Positions 8,502-15,803 of a DNA stretch of 32,010 bases are shown in pieces. Source of the DNA: Planctomycetota bacterium. GTDB taxonomy: Bacteria > Planctomycetota > Planctomycetia > Pirellulales > UBA7805. The stretch covers positions 1 through 32,010 of the forward strand of contig JAIOPX010000354.1 in assembly GCA_021413705.1 (NCBI GenBank), written 5' to 3'. Every line of letters begins with the position of its first letter. Position 1 is the first letter of the stretch. The notes below the pieces were generated by a model that was given only the letters and a program-made list of their open reading frames with translations, searched no databases and had not been told where the DNA came from. Both the position numbers and the translations under genes were made by a program.

Positions 8502-9008
8502 CTACAACTGCTTATCCATTTGATAATTGACAAACTCGACGCCGTGGAACACCACCACTTGCTCCTGGATCAGTCGATATCCACAATACTCAAAAAACGG
8601 CCGGGCAGTGATGCTTGCCTCGGTGAAAATCCGCGGGACGCCCAGCCGCCTCGCTTCGGTTTCCAACGCCGAGAGCAGCTTCCGCCCTACGCCGCACCGC
8701 TGACAATCGGCGTGGACATACAGGTGGCCCAGATGCCCGCCGCTATCAAGGCTGCTGCTTTCCAGGTCGCCAAAGCTGACGATCCGCGGCTGCTCCGCGA
8801 TCTGCCACTGCAACGCAGCAACCAGTGTATACCGCCCGGCGAGTTTTTTCGACCAAGCCGCCTCGTCGATTTCGTCCGGTGCCCAGGCGAGGACCTGCCG
8901 CGGGGAGTAATCCCGGCAATTGACGCGACGAACGGTATCGCGAAACAGCGCGACAATGGCCGGCACATCGGCGGGAGAGAAGGGGCGGAGCAAGGTATCG
9001 TCACTCAA
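8502..9008 (-). CDS. GNAT-family N-acetyltransferase
   Basis: The product is 168 residues, the usual length for one GNAT domain. It transfers an acetyl group from acetyl-CoA to an unknown amine. Motif A with the pyrophosphate-binding loop is visible: LGHLYVHADCQRCGVGRKLL (about 93-112), where Q-R-C-G-V-G fits the Q/R-x-x-G-x-G/A signature. Motif B follows as GVPRIFTEASITARPFFEYCGYRLI, with the FFEYCGY end typical of YafP-like members. The start appears to be TTG at 9008, since the first residues SDDTLLRPFSPADVPAI match the normal beginning of the fold and no nearer in-frame ATG exists; Shine-Dalgarno is poor. It leads the pair with the DUF1444-like gene. Confidence 0.88.
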   Translation of the reverse strand: MSDDTLLRPFSPADVPAIVALFRDTVRRVNCRDYSPRQVLAWAPDEIDEAAWSKKLAGRYTLVAALQWQIAEQPRIVSFGDLESSSLDSGGHLGHLYVHADCQRCGVGRKLLSALETEARRLGVPRIFTEASITARPFFEYCGYRLIQEQVVVFHGVEFVNYQMDKQL

Positions 9009-9083
9009 CTGCCAACGCCTTAACGGATAGATTACGCCATCGGAAAATTTTCACAGTCTTTACGCTACGATAGTACCCTGCCG

Positions 9084-9824
9084 TTACGCCGGGTCTGCGT
9101 TGTCACTACCCGATGGAGTTGAACGTCGCTGCCACTGCGCGAGCAAGTCGTTAAGCAGCGGCTCACCGTTGATGCGCCACCAATACGGTTTGTCGATATT
9201 CGGTTGATGGTATCGATGGAGCGACGCCAGGCCGAGGAGTTCTATGGGCGAGTTGGCGGACAGCTCGGCGCCGTTATCCGTCGTGGCGTGCCAGTGCAGT
9301 CGCGAAGGAAATTCTCCGTGCGCGGGATGACCCGTCACCTGGAGTGAATAACCGAATTCGCGCAGCAGCAAGAGACAGGAATTCCACACGTTACAGTGGC
9401 TAAATAACCGCGGGCCGCGCGGCTCCGGGTGACTGGGGTCGTGCTTTGCCAGCACGCCGAATCCGCCGATCACGGCGCGATCGCAGACGCCGGAGAAATG
9501 AAATGTGCCCGATTCGTAAATGAACCGTGTGCTGGCATCGTCAAGCTTGGTAATCTGCATGGTCCCCCCATCGCGATTTGGGAGGCCGGACAGTTGCAAA
9601 TCCATGATGTCCATAAAGAACAGAGAGAGATCCGCGCGATCTGGAATCTGGCCTTCAGGAAGATCGGGGTGATCGGGCAGCCGCAGAAGGTATCCGCAGA
9701 CGTTGAACGATCGAATGCCGGGGTCAAGGTGAAAGTCATAAAGTGAGAATGGCTGAAGCGCCGGCACCTTTTCATAGCGAGACGTGACAAGCCACGAACC
9801 AACGCACGCGTCAAACCATTCCAT
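9084..9824 (-). CDS. Hypothetical protein
   Basis: The product is 246 residues, cytosolic by appearance, with no signal peptide or membrane segment. I do not recognise the family. It is rich in aromatic residues and His, with segments such as LSLFFMDIMDLQLSGLP (about 66-82) and KPYWWRINGEPLLNDLLAQW near the C-terminus. The starting ATG at 9824 is inside a short ATGGAATGG duplication, so an alternative start a few codons away is possible but would be out of frame upstream. It lies 75 bases upstream of the GNAT gene on the same strand; shared function is not evident. Confidence 0.65.
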   Translation of the reverse strand: MEWFDACVGSWLVTSRYEKVPALQPFSLYDFHLDPGIRSFNVCGYLLRLPDHPDLPEGQIPDRADLSLFFMDIMDLQLSGLPNRDGGTMQITKLDDASTRFIYESGTFHFSGVCDRAVIGGFGVLAKHDPSHPEPRGPRLFSHCNVWNSCLLLLREFGYSLQVTGHPAHGEFPSRLHWHATTDNGAELSANSPIELLGLASLHRYHQPNIDKPYWWRINGEPLLNDLLAQWQRRSTPSGSDNADPA

Positions 9825-9999
9825 CAGGCCATTCCATCACGATTATTCAGCTATTTCTTGCCGCTGACCAGCGCCGCAGGCGCCGTCCCGTCCCATTCGC
9901 AGACAAAGGGCAACAGCATCCTTTCATTTGATCAATTCCACTCGCCACCGCTTCCTATCGCGGCGTAGTGGTTGGACAGTAGCGATTTCCCAAGCTGAC
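9825..9999. other. Short intergenic stretch without a convincing gene
   Basis: On the minus strand a 26-codon open stretch (ending MLLPFVCEWDGTAPAALVSG, stop near 9852) follows an in-frame stop. It could be the tail of a lost gene, but nothing proves this. Confidence 0.3.
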
Positions 10000-10455
10000 T
10001 TACGTCTTGTGGGTGCTCTTCTCTTCTCGGCAGGCGGAAAAGCTGGTCGTGCCTCCTTCATCGCGCAGCGAAACATTGGGAAATTCCTGGACCACGAAAC
10101 CCATCACGTCGCGTAGCTCTCCCGCGCAGTCGTCCAGCGATTCCATCTCCTTCGCGTTCAACTCAAGTCGCCTGAACCCGGGCCAATCGGGTATCGCTAG
10201 TTGAGCTTCCGTCCAGACGCTGCGCGCACCTTCCGGAATCACTCCATGTCGCCACAAGTGCGTACGAGCCCCGACAAGTCGTATGATGGCCCTTCTACAC
10301 TCGCGGTGCTCGTGATTGAACTTTTCAGGGTGCTCATCTTTCCATTGCAGCGAGCAGAAGGGGATCACATTCAGCGTATATTTGCACGTCGCGTCGTATG
10401 TCAACGACTTGTATTGGGCAAGACATTCTCTACAGAGAGCGAAGGAAGCAGACAT
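10000..10455 (-). CDS. Hypothetical small Cys-rich protein
   Basis: The product is 151 residues. The start is placed at ATG 10455 because AGGA lies seven bases upstream; a longer frame to 10530 has no such site. The N-terminus has four cysteines in the order CRECL, ATCKY, IPFC (residues 8, 11, about 23 and 33), a spacing that could bind a metal ion. A further Cys lies in HRECR. The middle is helical and the C-terminus is Glu/Lys/Thr-rich. I do not recognise the family, and the metal-binding idea is inference. The gene is on the minus strand 81 bases downstream of the exported thioredoxin-fold protein; co-transcription is possible. Confidence 0.6.
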   Translation of the reverse strand: MSASFALCRECLAQYKSLTYDATCKYTLNVIPFCSLQWKDEHPEKFNHEHRECRRAIIRLVGARTHLWRHGVIPEGARSVWTEAQLAIPDWPGFRRLELNAKEMESLDDCAGELRDVMGFVVQEFPNVSLRDEGGTTSFSACREEKSTHKT

Positions 10456-10536
10456 TTGTCGTCCTGTGGCGAAGTAAAAGCAGAATGAACGCGAGTCCCT
10501 ACTCCGCGTCGGGCAGTGGATGCTTGACAATGTTCT

Positions 10537-11541
10537 CTACTTTTTCATCCCCGCCGCAGCGTCCTTCGCCGGCGCGGCCGGCTTGTCCGCGAGCCCCTCC
10601 AGTTCGTTCGTGGCCAAATCGGCGGCGGCGGTGCCGGGGTACTTTTTGATCAGGCGTTGGTAAATGGCCGCAGCTCCTTCCGGCTTGGGCGACTTGGCGA
10701 CGCCGCGTGCTTTGGAAATTTCCTGAGCCTCGGCGAGCATGGTCTGTCCCTCATCAAGCTTGCCGATCTTGGCGGCGAGCAGGTCGGCGGCTTTCTTTTG
10801 CTCGGGAATCTTCGCGTACTTGCGTTTGATTTCCGTCACCTGCAGGGCGGCGGGAAACACCTGGCTCGAATCGGCCGCCAGCTTTTCGCACTGGCTCAGT
10901 TCGTCTTGCCCTTTCTTGGCGATCGCCTGCCACAGCTCGCGAGATTCCGCCACCGAATCTGAAAAGCCCCGAACCCGCATGGCCGGCAGCAGCAGCGTGA
11001 GCACCTGGGCTGGATTGTCTTCCGCCTGCATTTCTTTGGCCTTGGTCAAGGCCGCGGCATACTTGGCGGCTTCCTTGGGTGGAACCAGCATCCCGACCTG
11101 GGCCAGGCCTCCCAGCAGGAACTCGGGGATCTTGTCGCTGTCGGCGATGTTGGCGGCACCGCTGATGACTTTCCCGCCGCCGACCGGAAGGACGATGAAC
11201 ACCCAGGGAGGATCTCCCTGGACCTTGGCCGTTTGGTTGTAGCGATTGACGGTGGGAGTTTGCATATCCGCGTCCACGAAGACGACGACATATTGATCCG
11301 CCAGCCGCTTCAGCTTCGGATCGGTCTTCAATCGATTGAGAAACAGCTTCATCTTTTTGTCCCCCGCGCCGGAACAGACATTGAGCAGCAGCCGCCCTTC
11401 CGCTTTGGCCTTTTGAAACGCCGCGGCATGCACCGCCTCGCCCGGAAAGACTGTTTGACGAGCCGGCTCTGCCGCCGCCGACTGGCAGGCCAGCCCGGCA
11501 ACAGCAATAAGTGACAACGCGGTGACGCCAGCACGAACCAT
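10537..11541 (-). CDS. Exported thioredoxin-fold protein with C-terminal TPR-like region
   Basis: The product is 334 residues. The start at ATG 11541 is well supported: AGGAGG lies seven bases upstream (about 11549-11554) and the first 24 residues form a signal peptide ending SAAA before EPA. Residues about 30-150 resemble a thioredoxin fold of the type in which a short first segment (FQKAKAEGRLLLNVCSG) precedes VVVFVDAD and a cis-Pro-like DPPWVFIVLP. There is no CxxC pair, only a single Cys in NVCSG, so classical disulfide exchange is unlikely. The C-terminal half is helical and ends with a tetratricopeptide-like unit (EGAAAIYQRLIKKYPGTAAADLATNEL) and an Ala/Lys tail. Planctomycetes have many such exported proteins of unknown role. 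The fold call is moderate. Confidence 0.8.
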   Translation of the reverse strand: MVRAGVTALSLIAVAGLACQSAAAEPARQTVFPGEAVHAAAFQKAKAEGRLLLNVCSGAGDKKMKLFLNRLKTDPKLKRLADQYVVVFVDADMQTPTVNRYNQTAKVQGDPPWVFIVLPVGGGKVISGAANIADSDKIPEFLLGGLAQVGMLVPPKEAAKYAAALTKAKEMQAEDNPAQVLTLLLPAMRVRGFSDSVAESRELWQAIAKKGQDELSQCEKLAADSSQVFPAALQVTEIKRKYAKIPEQKKAADLLAAKIGKLDEGQTMLAEAQEISKARGVAKSPKPEGAAAIYQRLIKKYPGTAAADLATNELEGLADKPAAPAKDAAAGMKK

Positions 11542-11570
11542 GGCTTGCCCTCCTGCAATGAGAAAAGACG

Positions 11571-11590
11571 GCGACGGCTGCACCCGTCGC
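11571..11590 (-). promoter_or_regulatory. Leader hairpin just upstream of a strong RBS
   Basis: A 7-base perfect stem (GCGACGG with CCGTCGC, 6-base loop) lies in the 5' leader of the thioredoxin-fold gene, about 20 bases before its ribosome site. On the opposite strand the same stem is followed by AGTTGTTTTTATA and could act as a weak terminator for transcripts arriving on the plus strand, but none is known there. Confidence 0.4.
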
Positions 11591-11597
11591 AGTTGTT

Positions 11598-11626
11598 TTT
11601 ATAGTGTGGCCGAGGGTAAAAGTCGA
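11598..11626 (-). promoter_or_regulatory. Candidate sigma70-type promoter
   Basis: On the minus strand TCGACT (11626-11621, four of six matches to TTGACA) is followed after 17 bases by TATAAA (11603-11598). It lies 57 bases before the start codon of the exported thioredoxin-fold gene. The spacing is ideal, but a single match of this quality can arise by chance. Confidence 0.35.
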
Positions 11627-11788
11627 GAGTTTCACGCCGGGGCGGACCCTCGATTTGGTGACGGGGATCGGCTGGATTGCCGGACCCGCATCCCGGCATT
11701 TCGGGTTGGCGCCGGGGTTTGCCGTCGCCGAAACCGGGTAAGATGCTGGCGCCGCAGCGGATCGCCATGCTCGAGGTGAACGGCGGCA

Positions 11789-11936
11789 GGTGGATTCGCA
11801 CCACGAGCCTTTGCCTTCGACGGCGGCGCCACCAATGGGTTCGTAGAGTGCGGCAACGCCGCGTCAAGGCATGACTGGCGACGACTTCGCGAACGGCTGC
11901 AACTCGTCCACGAATTACGGTACGCGCTTTTGCCGA
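11789..11936 (-). repeat. tRNA-Arg-like dispersed repeat, copy A (diverged)
   Basis: About 145 bases align with copy B (20861-21003) at roughly three quarters identity. Read on the minus strand, the repeat ends in a tRNA 3'-half-like segment: a T-arm-like hairpin (GTGG TGCGAAT CCAC) preceded by the equivalent of an anticodon arm, here degenerate. It also keeps the shared blocks GGCGCCGCC and GACGAGTTG. This copy lies upstream of the thioredoxin-fold gene in an otherwise gene-poor region. Confidence 0.65.
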
Positions 11937-12064
11937 TTGTACGGAGGCGAGAAGCCCGTGCGTAGATGATCCCGAGAATGATTGTGTAACGACCCCCCCT
12001 TTTGTACAATGCTCGCTGCTGATCTTCGCCGGTTTCTGCCTGGCCAACGGCTTGGGGCAGGTGT

Positions 12065-12304
12065 ATGCCTGACGTATTCGATCTCTACTTCAAATGGCTG
12101 GGCAAAGCACAAGAGCCCAGCGATTTTCGATCGGTTACTGAGCAAGGTGCGCTGCTGCAGCACGCGATCAACGAGAAATGTCAAGATTTCGCTCAATGTT
12201 GTGCCAAGATGAGTTTGGCTGCGGCTTGGCGATGTGATAGCCCAGATTTGTCGCGGCGGATCACCTTGCTCATTCTCGACGTCCAGCAGATGCCATCGAA
12301 ATAA
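12065..12304 (+). CDS. Doubtful small ORF
   Basis: A 79-codon frame precedes the 632-residue exported protein by 19 bases. The N-terminus (MPDVFDLYFKWLGKAQEP) faintly recalls the FDPYHKWLGI opening of some planctomycete proteins, but the similarity stops there. A GGGGCAGG lies a few bases upstream. It may be a decayed gene start or chance. Upstream of it another frame gives CSLLIFAGFCLANGLGQVYA before a stop, which looks like a stray hydrophobic segment. I see no firm gene between 11937 and 12323. Confidence 0.25.
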   Translation: MPDVFDLYFKWLGKAQEPSDFRSVTEQGALLQHAINEKCQDFAQCCAKMSLAAAWRCDSPDLSRRITLLILDVQQMPSK

Positions 12305-12323
12305 TTATTCGGGGGGACGCGCT

Positions 12324-14222
12324 ATGTCATATCGCCGCTTTTCGATTACATGCGTTCTTTTTCTCGTTAGCCTTGTTGGATCAGTAACCCTGGCTGATCA
12401 ATCTAAGGATAAGCTGCCCGTCCCCGCCGAAGCGGCGCAGGCCGAGAGCCTAAAATTGATCAAGGATGTCTACAAGGCCGACTACGACGCGGCACAAACT
12501 ACAATGCAGAAATCGGCATTCGCCAACAAGCTAATTGAGAAAGGGATTGAGACGATTGGCGATCCCGCAGGCCGCTACGTGCTATTCCGCGTGGCTAGGG
12601 ACATCGCCATACAGATATCGGACTTTAATACTGCCGTGCGAGCCGTTAATGAGATGGACAAGAGTTTTCAAGTCGACACATTGGAAATGAAAACCGACTT
12701 GTTGACAAAGGCGGCTGGTGCTACTCATTCCGCCACGAAAGCCGCCGCAATCTCAAAGGATTGCCTTGATGCCATTGGAGTAGCGGTTGCAACGGATAGA
12801 TATGATCTCGCACAGCGATTGGGCAAAGTTGCCTTAGCGACGGCCAACCAAGCAAAAGAGGCGGACCGCGTGAAGCGGGTGATTGCCTGGTCAAAAGAAG
12901 TGGACGAGATCGAGCGGGCACACAAAGAAGCTGAAAAAGCTTTTGCGGTCCTAGCCAAAGAACCAACCGATTCCGACGCCAATTTTATCGTTGGCAAGTT
13001 CCAATGTTTTAACAAAGGTGACTGGGAGAAGGGACTGCAGCCGTTGGCTTTGGGGAGCGATGTCACGCTCAAGAATTTAGCGGCGAAGGAGCTTCGAGAT
13101 GAAAAAACCGCCGCCGAGCAGATGGAGCTTGCAGATGGATGGTGGGATATATCGGAACACAGTTCCGGATTTAGTAAGAAGCGAGTGCAGCAACGGGCGG
13201 CTAAATGGTATGGAGAGGTATTATTGGGCTCGACAGGTCTGACGAAGGACAAAGTGACAAAACGGTTAGCCGATGCGAGCGCCGGGGTGGCCGACCAGGT
13301 TCAGATTGCGTCAGGACAAGATCAACTGAAGTCAACACCCGCTTCAGTCGATGTGCGAGATCGAATGGTCGGTAAGCCGTTGCCGGGAGCAACGGTCAAA
13401 GTCGCGACTTTCAAATCCATTTGCGATGCGGTCGCAAAACTTAGCCAAGACGCCAGCCGGGTCGGTCCACCGGCCAAGCAAAAAACGGTTTACCGCGCCG
13501 CAATCCGCAAGCTCAACGCGGAATTGCAAACACTGCAGTTTTCGGCGGATCTTAAAATTGCGGAAGTTACGGTCATTAAGCCAAAAGTGTACCGCTTGAA
13601 AGTCGAACAGGTGGAACAAGGCGAACCGGGCGTCGAACTTGTCCGAAGTGTCGAACTTGCGAGCAATGCCGCAGACACTCAACCGTTGGAGGCAGGCGAT
13701 GTCATCACGCTCAGCGGTGTGCCGAACGTCGATGTGACATCTCAACCTACAGGACAGTCAACGGAAAACCTGCAAAAGCTAAATCAAGAACACGGGTTTT
13801 ATTCGGATGGTACGGCGACCTACGCCGGAGTCCCGAACACCGTGTGGATTCGAGGCAATGCCAATTCGTTTGGCAACACGTATTACATGATCCGCTCCAC
13901 CGGCGACTTGCATGCGTGGGCCGGAGGATCCTTGACGAACTTCGGGCCGGTAATTGCCCACGTTGGGAATGACGTCTACCAGAATTCGAGCCTATTGTTG
14001 AATGCACAGGCCAAGAAGGACGGCCGTAAGCATGAAAATCGTGACAAAGACGACCAGGCGGTCGCCCAACAGGGTGCCAATGGCTTAATGATCTGCGTCT
14101 ATAGCGTACCCGACACAAAAATGGCGGCCACGATCAATCTCAAGAAATGGACATACCAACTTCAACGCCAACGAAAAGATGGAGTGAAGGAGGGGGCTGC
14201 ACAACCAACGCCAGCCCAGTAG
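12324..14222 (+). CDS. Large exported protein of unknown function
   Basis: The product is 632 residues. The start is ATG 12324, eight bases after GGGGGGA, and residues 1-25 form a signal peptide (CVLFLVSLVGSVTLA before DQS). Residues about 30-320 are almost entirely helical, Ala/Lys/Glu-rich and TPR-like (KADYDAAQTTMQKSAFANKLIEKG, YVLFRVARDIAIQISDF, AHKEAEKAFAVLAKEPTD). Helical segments of this type head many exported planctomycete proteins. A middle part (about 390-500) is mixed, with KIAEVTVIKPKVYRLKVEQVEQG. The C-terminal 150 residues are Gly/Asn-rich and beta-like. I do not recognise a catalytic motif. GC is lower than in the neighbours, so recent acquisition is conceivable. A structural or scaffold role outside the cytoplasm is only a guess. 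Confidence 0.85.
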   Translation: MSYRRFSITCVLFLVSLVGSVTLADQSKDKLPVPAEAAQAESLKLIKDVYKADYDAAQTTMQKSAFANKLIEKGIETIGDPAGRYVLFRVARDIAIQISDFNTAVRAVNEMDKSFQVDTLEMKTDLLTKAAGATHSATKAAAISKDCLDAIGVAVATDRYDLAQRLGKVALATANQAKEADRVKRVIAWSKEVDEIERAHKEAEKAFAVLAKEPTDSDANFIVGKFQCFNKGDWEKGLQPLALGSDVTLKNLAAKELRDEKTAAEQMELADGWWDISEHSSGFSKKRVQQRAAKWYGEVLLGSTGLTKDKVTKRLADASAGVADQVQIASGQDQLKSTPASVDVRDRMVGKPLPGATVKVATFKSICDAVAKLSQDASRVGPPAKQKTVYRAAIRKLNAELQTLQFSADLKIAEVTVIKPKVYRLKVEQVEQGEPGVELVRSVELASNAADTQPLEAGDVITLSGVPNVDVTSQPTGQSTENLQKLNQEHGFYSDGTATYAGVPNTVWIRGNANSFGNTYYMIRSTGDLHAWAGGSLTNFGPVIAHVGNDVYQNSSLLLNAQAKKDGRKHENRDKDDQAVAQQGANGLMICVYSVPDTKMAATINLKKWTYQLQRQRKDGVKEGAAQPTPAQ

Positions 14223-14356
14223 AAACCTTAGAATCATCGTTAGTGGAGCCCAAGTATTGATGGACCAGAATCGCCGCACCGGAATCACTGAGCACCGCGA
14301 AGCGGGGAGTCGCCCGATACAATCGACAGATTGAAGCCAATCCTGGGCTCGCTTGA

Positions 14357-15235
14357 TCAGCGAGGAGGCGAGGAGGGTTGTTGCGCCCTGTGCAACGCCA
14401 CCTCGACAAACCAATCCACATCCGGGCCGGGGGTGGCGGAGTCGCGATACAGTTGCAGGCAGTGCAACATGCGCTGGCTGCCGGGCAGCGCTGGCTGCTC
14501 GACTACTTGCACGAGCGAGTCGGGCAGCAGATTCATGAATCGGCGCGCCGTCTCGGCTTGATCCTCGCGGATGTTTTTGGCGGCGTAATTGCTGACCGTG
14601 TCGTCCAGAATACGCCCCTCCGCAATCCGCTTGAGGGCGGCCAGATCGTCCGGCCGGATCGAGGGGGGCGGATAAGGACTCGCGCCGGAGATGGCTTCGC
14701 GAAATCGCAGATCCTGTCCACTTGAATACTGTGTGCCCACGTTAATCCCGCGATGTGTCGCCTGGACCTGGTGGAAGATTTCGTGGTGAAAGGTAATGGG
14801 CAGTTGCCGGTCTGAATAGTACGCCGCGGAGATTCCGCCGGCGATGCACCATCGCCCATAGTAGCGATAGCCCTGCAGGTCGGCGTCGAAGCGATGAAAG
14901 CCGTCGCTCTCCGTCATCACGCAGGCCGCAAAGACCCCGATCGCCTTGACGCCAATTGTTCCCAGGTAGCCGGGCGGATATTTTTTCACCTCGTCGAGAC
15001 AAATCCTGGCGGCCTGCGCTTGCCGAGGATCGGAGAGCGAGGGGAGGGAGTCAAAATAACGCCCCTCCGGCAGATCGCCCGCGTCAAACACAAGCCGTGC
15101 GCCCGAGTATTTCAAGAACTCGCGCTGCAATGATTCGGTACGGTCCGCATGGGGCGACCGCTTCATGCCGCCGAGAAGAAAAACAACTAACAGCAAAAGC
15201 AGTTGTGCTGCACAGACTAACAGCAGTCGCTTCAT
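14357..15235 (-). CDS. Membrane-anchored or exported putative zinc metallopeptidase (HEIFH)
   Basis: The product is 292 residues. Residues 4-23 are a very hydrophobic segment (LLLVCAAQLLLLLVVFLLGG) that is either a signal peptide or an anchor. The zinc-peptidase signature HExxH is present as ITFHHEIFHQVQ, with His151, Glu152 and His155. A possible third ligand is Glu180 in FREAISG, 25 residues later as in gluzincins. Upstream, GTIGVKAIGVFAACVMTESDGFHRFD and the Tyr-rich GYRYYGRW make a plausible edge strand and active-site wall. I do not recognise a named family, and the peptidase call rests on the motif in a suitable setting. The gene faces the exported 632-residue protein tail to tail, so no operon is implied. 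Substrate unknown. Confidence 0.75.
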   Translation of the reverse strand: MKRLLLVCAAQLLLLLVVFLLGGMKRSPHADRTESLQREFLKYSGARLVFDAGDLPEGRYFDSLPSLSDPRQAQAARICLDEVKKYPPGYLGTIGVKAIGVFAACVMTESDGFHRFDADLQGYRYYGRWCIAGGISAAYYSDRQLPITFHHEIFHQVQATHRGINVGTQYSSGQDLRFREAISGASPYPPPSIRPDDLAALKRIAEGRILDDTVSNYAAKNIREDQAETARRFMNLLPDSLVQVVEQPALPGSQRMLHCLQLYRDSATPGPDVDWFVEVALHRAQQPSSPPR

Positions 15236-15525
15236 GATGGTTCGCCCGTCGTCCAGTTGCCCCGTCGCCCAATCACTCAGTCACCTTGCACTATCTCAAC
15301 TATTCTATCCACTGGATCTCGGCCGAACACGATTCGGGACAACAGGGCAGGATTTCAATCCTTTTCCCTTAGTGAGCGAGGATCTGGCTCAGCCTAACCC
15401 CACAAGCGAGCCAATGCGCCCGGCAAGCAGCCAAAACCTCCCCGAGTTTGACCTGCTCCCGTTAACCGAGTCCAGCCGAATTGGCAGAAGACGAGCGGAT
15501 TGGACGCCTAAAAGTGGACGAGTTC

Positions 15526-15585
15526 ATGTTAAAAAGCCATTGACAGCGGAGCAGATCATTCCGAAGTTTTGGGCATGTGACCTTT
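15526..15585 (+). pseudogene. Possible IS3-family OrfA scrap
   Basis: One frame reads VKKPLTAEQIIPKFWACD, which resembles the start of IS3-family OrfA transposases (typically R-x-T-x-EQIIxKLREAD). The match is about fifteen residues long and the frame opens into no transposase on either side. If real it is a decayed fragment. Confidence 0.25.
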
Positions 15586-15637
15586 CCCGCCCCTTCCCTC
15601 CGACATGACTCGATGAATACAGGGGCCGGTGGTTAGT

Positions 15638-15643
15638 TATAAT
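15638..15643 (+). promoter_or_regulatory. Candidate -10 element for the synthetase operon
   Basis: A perfect TATAAT lies 160 bases upstream of the synthetase ATG. The region about 17 bases before it (GAATAC or TGAATA) is a poor -35 match, so an activator or another sigma factor would be needed if this is the promoter. Confidence 0.35.
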
Positions 15644-15803
15644 GGGAACCAGTAATATATCTTGTCGATCCTCGGTCCCACCTGCCGCTCCGGCGATTTA
15701 GCCTCGTTCCGGAAAATTATTTACCCCTTCTGAACGGACGAACCGCAATCTTCCCAATGATCTGCGGGGCTTCCGGCCGCAGTTGCACACGCCCCCCTCC
15801 GAA

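Larger units (their letters stand above)
15236..15803. other. Intergenic region upstream of the peptide synthetase
   Basis: No convincing gene is present. It holds a possible insertion-sequence scrap near 15538 and a perfect -10 hexamer at 15638, both listed separately. The stretch 15644-15803 would be an untranslated leader of about 150 bases for the synthetase mRNA; I see no recognisable riboswitch in it. Confidence 0.5.

Noticed and set aside
7318-8523. 401-codon plus-strand open frame
   Set aside because: It is antisense to the DUF1444-like gene and lacks a plausible start or fold.
11937-12064. Hydrophobic tail CSLLIFAGFCLANGLGQVYA before a stop
   Set aside because: It looks like a signal or membrane segment but has no start codon in a sensible place and nothing after it, so it cannot be supported as a gene.
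15165-15608. 147-codon plus-strand open frame upstream of the synthetase
   Set aside because: It starts inside the metallopeptidase gene on the other strand, has no ribosome site and is low in complexity. Only the short OrfA-like scrap is worth noting.
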